From Panonychus citri (taxonomy: Eukaryota > Arthropoda > Arachnida > Trombidiformes > Tetranychidae): DNA of 64,000 nt. The DNA lies in contig NW_026515539.1 in NCBI RefSeq assembly GCF_014898815.1, positions 1,364,001 through 1,428,000 of the forward strand, in the 5' to 3' direction. The translations under genes were made by a program, and so were the position numbers. The notes under the pieces were generated by a model that saw only the letters and a program-made list of their open reading frames with translations, searched no databases and was not told the DNA's origin. This document shows, in pieces, positions 58,321 through 64,000 of this stretch. How positions within the stretch are numbered: position 1 is the first letter of the stretch; every line of letters starts with the position of its first letter.

Positions 58321-60315
58321 ATGTTTCTCATTTATTGTTTTGTTAATATTTTCTTGATTATAGCAACAATTTTTGGAATTAACTCCTCTTCGAATCCGAC
58401 TGAAAGTTCACTTTTGATTCCTTCGAAAGCAACACTAATAAATTACGCATTCAATGATCGCCCTGAAAAAACCTGGTACTTTGAGCCAAAAAAGTGTGGT
58501 GAATTTCATGTGTACGATAAAGTGGCAGGTAAATGTCGTCGTATTTATTGTCGATCTACAATCGGTGATATGCCTTATCGAAAATGTAAAGTAAGTGAAG
58601 CATTTGAAAGTTTCTATGCTCGCAAAGAGTTTATTGATATCCAAGCCGAAAAATGGTCGATCAAAATATTCGTTAACATAATTAATGGACTAAAGCTTAC
58701 TCGAAACAAGAATACACGTAAAGAATTTGAAATGCAATTAGCTTCAGTTTTAAACATTTCCATTGAGCGTATAGGTGTTGAAGATATGACTCTTTTGGAT
58801 AATTTTCACGCTAAATTTGACGTTGAACTATTCGAAGACATTGAAATGGACATTTCTGCTGAGCAGTTAGCAGAAAAGATGCGAATTTGCCTAACGGAAC
58901 GTCAAACATTTCAAATTGATGGATGTGTTTTCCAACCGGACTTTGCTGCTAGTTATCTAACTAGTTATGTTTCAACATTTTGTGAAGGCTCATCGGTGCG
59001 AAAAATACCTCATTGGGGATTAAATTTTTCGTTTATAAATTCTAATAAATTGTTAAACAATGAGAATGGCCGAATTTATCCAAAAGGTTCTTACATAGCG
59101 AGTGTTCTAGTACACAATGATCTTCTTAAAGTAGTCACATTTGCGATTCTCTGTGAGAAAGTAACTGGACTTTTCTGTGAGACTTTCAAGTTACCCGCTG
59201 GTTCTTACGAGTTTATCGATAATGGTGCATACATAAAATCACTTTATGGAGTAACTGATAAGTTCGAAGTTGACTTTAATTCGTCAGTGAAGATTTGTGA
59301 GCCTTCACACTTTTTCTGCGTCGGCAATCAAACGGAAAACAAGATTGTAGGTGTTTGTCTAATTGTCTCTTGTGTATTTTTAGTGCTGATTCTGGTCACA
59401 TTTAGTATGGTTCCTGATATATCATCGACTCTTCCAGGTTTCAATACAATAAATTTGGTTCTGACTATTCTGATATTACAATTACATTTTCTAACGGGAG
59501 CTTATTGGACTAATTGTTGGTTAGCGGCAATTGTCATGCATTACTTTATATTACTCAATTTTAGTTGGTCAAGGTAAATGTTGAGATGTCTCTTTGATAG
59601 TTTGATTATTTGGCTGATTGATCTCTTTCTCTCGCTTAATTATAGTATCATTGGTTTTCACATATTTCGTACATTTGTTACATGTGATTCAATTCATTGT
59701 GAGGATAATTCAAAATACGGAAGCAGATTCACTTCTTTCATCATGGCTCATTTGATGGTCTTGATTGTTGTTGCTGTTTCGTTGATTAATGAATTTATCT
59801 CAAATGATTTCGCTCCTCATTTTGGTCCATTCCAAGGTGTTTGTTGGATTCGTAGTTCGATTGGAATATTGATTTATTTTGCTGTTCCAATTTCTCTCAG
59901 TAACTCATTGAATTCTATTTTCTATTTGGCAAGTTACATGAGGATAAAAAGAACATTGAATGCGAGTGTTGCAGTTTCAGTCCAAAGTATCAATCGATTA
60001 TCAATTAGATCAATACCCACACAATTATCGGTATTTAGTCGAATAGCAACTGCTCTTAGTATCTCTTGGCTAACTATTCTTCTCATTCCAATGACTCCGC
60101 CAAAATCGACTGTCCATCAATTGGCCAAATACTTGTTCGTCTTTATCAATACTAATCAAGGATTATTGTTATTCTTTGCTTTCCTATGGAATAAAAGAGT
60201 TGGTCGTATTTGGTTAAATTGGGCAAGAATTTTAATCAGAATCGAAAATCAAAAAAGTTCAAAAGATTCAATCGTTACAATTTCTGCTTCCGTTCCAATC
60301 AACAGTGTTGATTAG
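58321..60315 (+). CDS. Methuselah-like class B GPCR, copy B
   Basis: Two exons, 58321-59573 and 59646-60315, encode 640 residues with the same architecture as copy A: signal peptide, Cys-rich ectodomain and seven helices. The first roughly 220 residues differ from copy A at many positions (for example KIFVNIINGLKLTRN versus LTLYVSLTNGKTLTRN). From the FCEGSSVRKIP codons to the stop the two genes, intron included, differ at only about ten bases. The C-terminus is two residues shorter. The gene converges on beta-galactosidase, with stop codons 132 bp apart. Confidence 0.85.
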
Positions 60316-60446
60316 TTTACCATTTAGGCCTCAAACATGAATAATTATTTTTATTATTAAGATATTTTATCTATTAAAAAGGCCTTCAAATTACTATCGT
60401 ATCCTTCAATGTCCATAACAATCAGAAAATTGTAATGATCGATTTA

Positions 60447-63102
60447 TTACCAATTTGTTGGTGTTTCTTCATCTAATGTAGGATGATCATCAAATTGTAT
60501 CGAACAAATTTTATCAACAGTTAAACACTTAGGATCTTCCAATTCAACGATAATCAATTGATTAACTAGAGGATAAGGTTTCATCCAAACTCCTGGTGTA
60601 AAAAGAGTGACCTGTGGTCCGTTTGTTGGCCAATATCGTCCAAGTCCTCTACCATTAAGATAAGCGAAACCTTTGGACAATCCCGTTGGATTAAAATACG
60701 TATCGTAAATTATACTGTTCTGAGATAATGTAAACTCGGCCTTTAACACCGCTGGATGTAAACTATTTTCGTCGAGACTGTAGCCTTGTCACTAGAGTTA
60801 AAAGTCAATAATGAAGTGAAATCTTCCCAATCGTCGATATAATAATGCGTCCAACCTGTAAGAGTTTTCGAACCAAGAGAAACACTTCCGAAAATCCCCT
60901 TATAAATAAAACAAATTCAATTGTTCTAATTACTAACAATTTAACCAATCGAATAAATTTAAACAATTTAGATTTACCTTATGTTGACTTATCTCATCTC
61001 CAAAATAGATTCTCCCTTGATTTTCAACAATCAAATCTAATTGACTTCCTTTCGAAGCTCTAATTGGAATCGTCAGAGCTTTTTCTTGCCTGCTAATGGT
61101 ACCTTGATATTTCTGATAGAATATCAATTAAATTATTTCCAAAATTAAATCAAAATGTCAACTTACTTTATCAACGTAAACATAAGCTCGATCTCGCAGT
61201 TCTTTAATCACTAACATTGATGGTGAAGTTGGTTTAAAGTTAATTGTTGTTGAATAAAGTATTAAACCATTTCTCGAGTCAAGATACTCAAAGGGTTGAG
61301 GTGAATCTGATTTTGATTGTTTCCAAAATGATTGTTGGTAAAGTGAAGTAAAATCAAACTCTAATTTAGCATCGATCGGGCCGATGGCCATTTTTGGACT
61401 TGGTTTAGGGCTGAAACTTGCCACTGGGAAATACTGAGAAAAAAAGAAACAATTGAAAATTGACAACCAACCATAAACAACAATTAATTTCTTTCTTTAC
61501 CTTTGATATAATATCTTTAACGACGAAATATTTTTCATTTGGATCACCGGCCTCGTCGAGTAAAGCATCAACATCGTAAGTTGTTGGCCTGGGCAAGTAG
61601 CCTCCGTTATTAGCACCACTTTGGAAGCCGAAAGATGTACCTCCATGGAACATGTACCTGAACAATTAAATTTAATTCAATTATCATTATTGCTCAACTT
61701 ATCAATGTGTATTTACTTTGCTAATGGATCTAAAGTTTCATACTTGAGGGTTGGTTAAACAATCATAAGGCTAATCAATTTGAAGATAAAATCGGATAGA
61801 AATTAATTGCTGTAAGATAATAGCAACAATTAACCCTTGATCGTAATCTTTGAGCTTTTTATTTCTATTTTCATCTCGTAAAGTTAATTTACCAGCTATC
61901 AATGGTTAATTACTCACATACTAAGAGACATGTTCTTCTCATAAGACAATTGTGCTTCCAACCAAGTTGCAACTTCTTGCGATGGTTTAGTTAAGTGTTG
62001 AGTTCCCCAAGTATCAATGTTACCGATCCAAAATTCCGAGTTAACCAAAGGACCATTAGCACGATGAGAACGAAGGACTGCAAACTGATCTTCGGGTTTG
62101 GTATTAGTACCAAAATCGATTGTACCGAAAACATCGTCAACCAAACCACAAGATAATAGACCAGGATTATCGGTTGTGTATAAAACAATTTCATCTCCCA
62201 AATGAGACTTGACAATGTCCCTAAGAGCGGCCATATAATTGTGATCGCAAGCACTATAATAACCGTACTCATTTTCAATCTGAATCATGATCACTGGTCC
62301 ACCGTTTTGATAAAGAAAAGGCTTAATCATTGGGAGTAAAACGGAAAACCATTGATTCACATATTTCATGTAGATATCGTTATTCCGACGTAATTGTAGA
62401 TCGTATTTCATTAACCACCATGGTAATCCGCCCTTTTAACGATTCAGATGAGAATAAAATTTTTATCGTACATTATTCAAATTCAAATAGCTGAATAAGT
62501 TTCGCGTTTGAAATAACAATTTTTTACTTCTTCAGAGCAATTAGATTTGTTAGTTTAATTAGAAATTGAAACTTACCATATCTCGTTCAGAACAAATGTA
62601 AGGTCCAACTCTAAGTAGAACATATAATCCAGTATTTTGTGCTTCTTCGAGCCATTTGGTTAGATTGTAATCTCCATCGAAATTGTATTTTCCTTCATGA
62701 GTTTCATGTCCTGACCATTCAACGTATCTAATGTTGTGATTAATTGTATCGAACAATCAACTTCAATATGCAATCAGAAGCAAACTGTATATTTACTTAC
62801 GTTTGTAAGACATTGATTCCTGCTCCTTTCATTTTATATAATCTATCGAACCAATATTCATGGGGAACTCGGAAATAATGAATCTCACCTCCAACATATC
62901 GGAATGGTAATCCATCCATAAGGAATCGGTCATTCTCATAATCTATGGTAAAACTTGGTGTTCCATTCGTCACCTAATCAAAATAATAGCAATAGTTAGT
63001 ATCTTATGAAACAGAATCAATTCGGACATAATTTACCTGAATGGAGATTGAAAAAATTAGCAAAATTCCGCCAAGAAGGAAGTTACTGTCCAGCTTGACC
63101 AT
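60447..63102 (-). CDS. GH35 beta-galactosidase with last-exon frameshift
   Basis: Eight minus-strand exons: 63102-63037, 62973-62801, 62727-62577, 62432-61918, 61657-61501, 61433-61167, 61112-60978 and 60898-60447. Full frame would give about 638 residues. Signal peptide (FLLGGILLIFSISI), then GH35 hallmarks: FTIDYENDRFLMDG, GEIHYFRVP, the acid/base motif IENEYG (Glu about 185), the nucleophile motif NSEFWIG (Glu about 263) and YMFHGGTSFGF. The C-terminal jelly-roll part ends with GRGLGRYWPTNGPQ. Such enzymes hydrolyse terminal beta-galactose in lysosomes or are secreted. In exon 8, near 60765-60772, one base is missing relative to the partial copy at 43.6-44.0 kb; the frame then ends about ten codons on, removing the last roughly 105 residues. 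Either a recent pseudogene, a truncated enzyme, or an assembly error. Confidence 0.88.
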
Positions 63103-64000
63103 TTTGTTCAGTATTGAATTTGAATATTTTCAAACTTCTATGATGATTTCCAGCTAAGGTTCTGGTAAAATGAATTAAATCAAATCAAAAGACTAATTGT
63201 TTTCCTTTGTTATTCGTTTTCAACCATTGAGATTGAGACCAATTGTCTCATAACCCCATCGACAATCAATCATTGATAATCTTAAAACATTGCCAATTAG
63301 ATTAACACTAATCACCAATCAAATTGTTAACATTATTTAACAATTGTTTCGATTTGGACATTGAAACACAAAGTCAAGTTGAAAGTCACAATTTACCTAG
63401 TAATCAAATCATATTTTCAGAATAATTGATAAATCATTTAAACCTATTGTTCTCAATTAACAACAACAATTAACGTCATTAAATAATAACAATTTCTAAA
63501 TTGTTGTTTGATTACATTTTTATTTCTAAATTCATCTTTCACTTAACCGATAAACTTTATTTCCATTGGGCATATTTAAATAGATTATTATCAAGTAAAA
63601 TTTACTAAATAATCTCAACAATCAGTTTTAATTGTCACAATTTAGATTTTGAAAGAAAATTAATTTTACCGCTTCTACGCTTAGAGTGACATCTATTGGT
63701 CGATAAGGTGAAAAAAACATCAGATGAAATTGTTTTGATTGTCTCTTGATTGTCGATTAATTATGATTTTATTACTTTGAGTTTCAATTAGTGGTGTAAA
63801 TTAATGGGTAACTGATTATCCTACGGTGATTACTGGTTAAAGTAGATCATCCAAGATTGATTAAGATTTACGATGTGTTGTCATCTTTTGATTAATCTCT
63901 CAAGTTTTGAGAGATAGTATAAATTTAGTGTATTTACTGTTAACATTGAATTTTTTATTCTTCATTTCTTTCAATTGTTTTGATTAACTAATTAATCCCA
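63103..64000. other. Upstream flank of beta-galactosidase
   Basis: AT-rich, no other gene recognised. Positions 63191-63349 are the apparent source of the segment found at 16049-16206 and, in part, just before 14406. Promoter elements for the minus-strand gene should lie here. Confidence 0.6.

Noticed and set aside
1..64000. tRNA or rRNA genes
   Set aside because: No cloverleaf with A/B boxes or rRNA-like GC-rich conserved block was noticed by eye; a covariance-model scan would be needed to exclude them.

Overview
The window looks like nuclear DNA from a compact, AT-rich arthropod genome. Introns are mostly 60-150 bp with GT-AG ends, the gene content is animal (kettin/sallimus, CASD1, methuselah-like receptors, GH35 beta-galactosidase, a spinster-family transporter), and promoters carry TATA plus an arthropod TCAGT initiator. 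The overall style resembles a spider mite (Tetranychus-like). That assignment is inference; no species-diagnostic sequence was tested.

Layout. 1-7.2 kb: two nearly identical tandem genes for small secreted Gly/Ser/Tyr-rich structural proteins (cuticle- or silk-like), with a relic of a third copy between them. 7.9-9.2 kb (minus): a tiny single-pass membrane protein gene with two candidate alternative first exons. 10.8-14.0 kb: a complete 8-exon CASD1-like sialate O-acetyltransferase gene. 14.4-20.1 kb: a mosaic of at least eleven sense and antisense fragments of three genes (CASD1, a spinster-like MFS transporter, beta-galactosidase and its upstream DNA), including a foldback of about 0.5 kb per arm. 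21.4-39.9 kb: a 20-exon kettin/sallimus-type giant muscle gene with about 34 Ig domains. 40.6-41.05 kb: another spinster fragment. 41.5-43.5 kb: methuselah-like GPCR copy A, followed by a broken 3' end of beta-galactosidase. 44-58 kb: gene-poor, repeat-rich DNA with gene debris (a listerin exon, a C2HC zinc-finger gene, a Tudor/RNF17-like gene, a RING/TRAF-like exon) and two palindromic elements. 58.3-60.3 kb: GPCR copy B, convergent with a full-length 8-exon GH35 beta-galactosidase gene (60.4-63.1 kb, minus) that carries one frameshift in its last exon.

The unifying theme is local segmental duplication. The GPCR plus beta-galactosidase 3' end was duplicated from about 58-61 kb to about 41-44 kb. 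The 5' flank and an exon edge of the same beta-galactosidase, and pieces of CASD1, were copied into the 14-20 kb mosaic together with a transporter whose intact parent is not in the window. Retained intron sequence shows these are DNA-level copies, not retrocopies. Several reading frames are broken by one missing base, most often in A/T runs, so either recent decay or systematic indel errors in the assembly should be considered.
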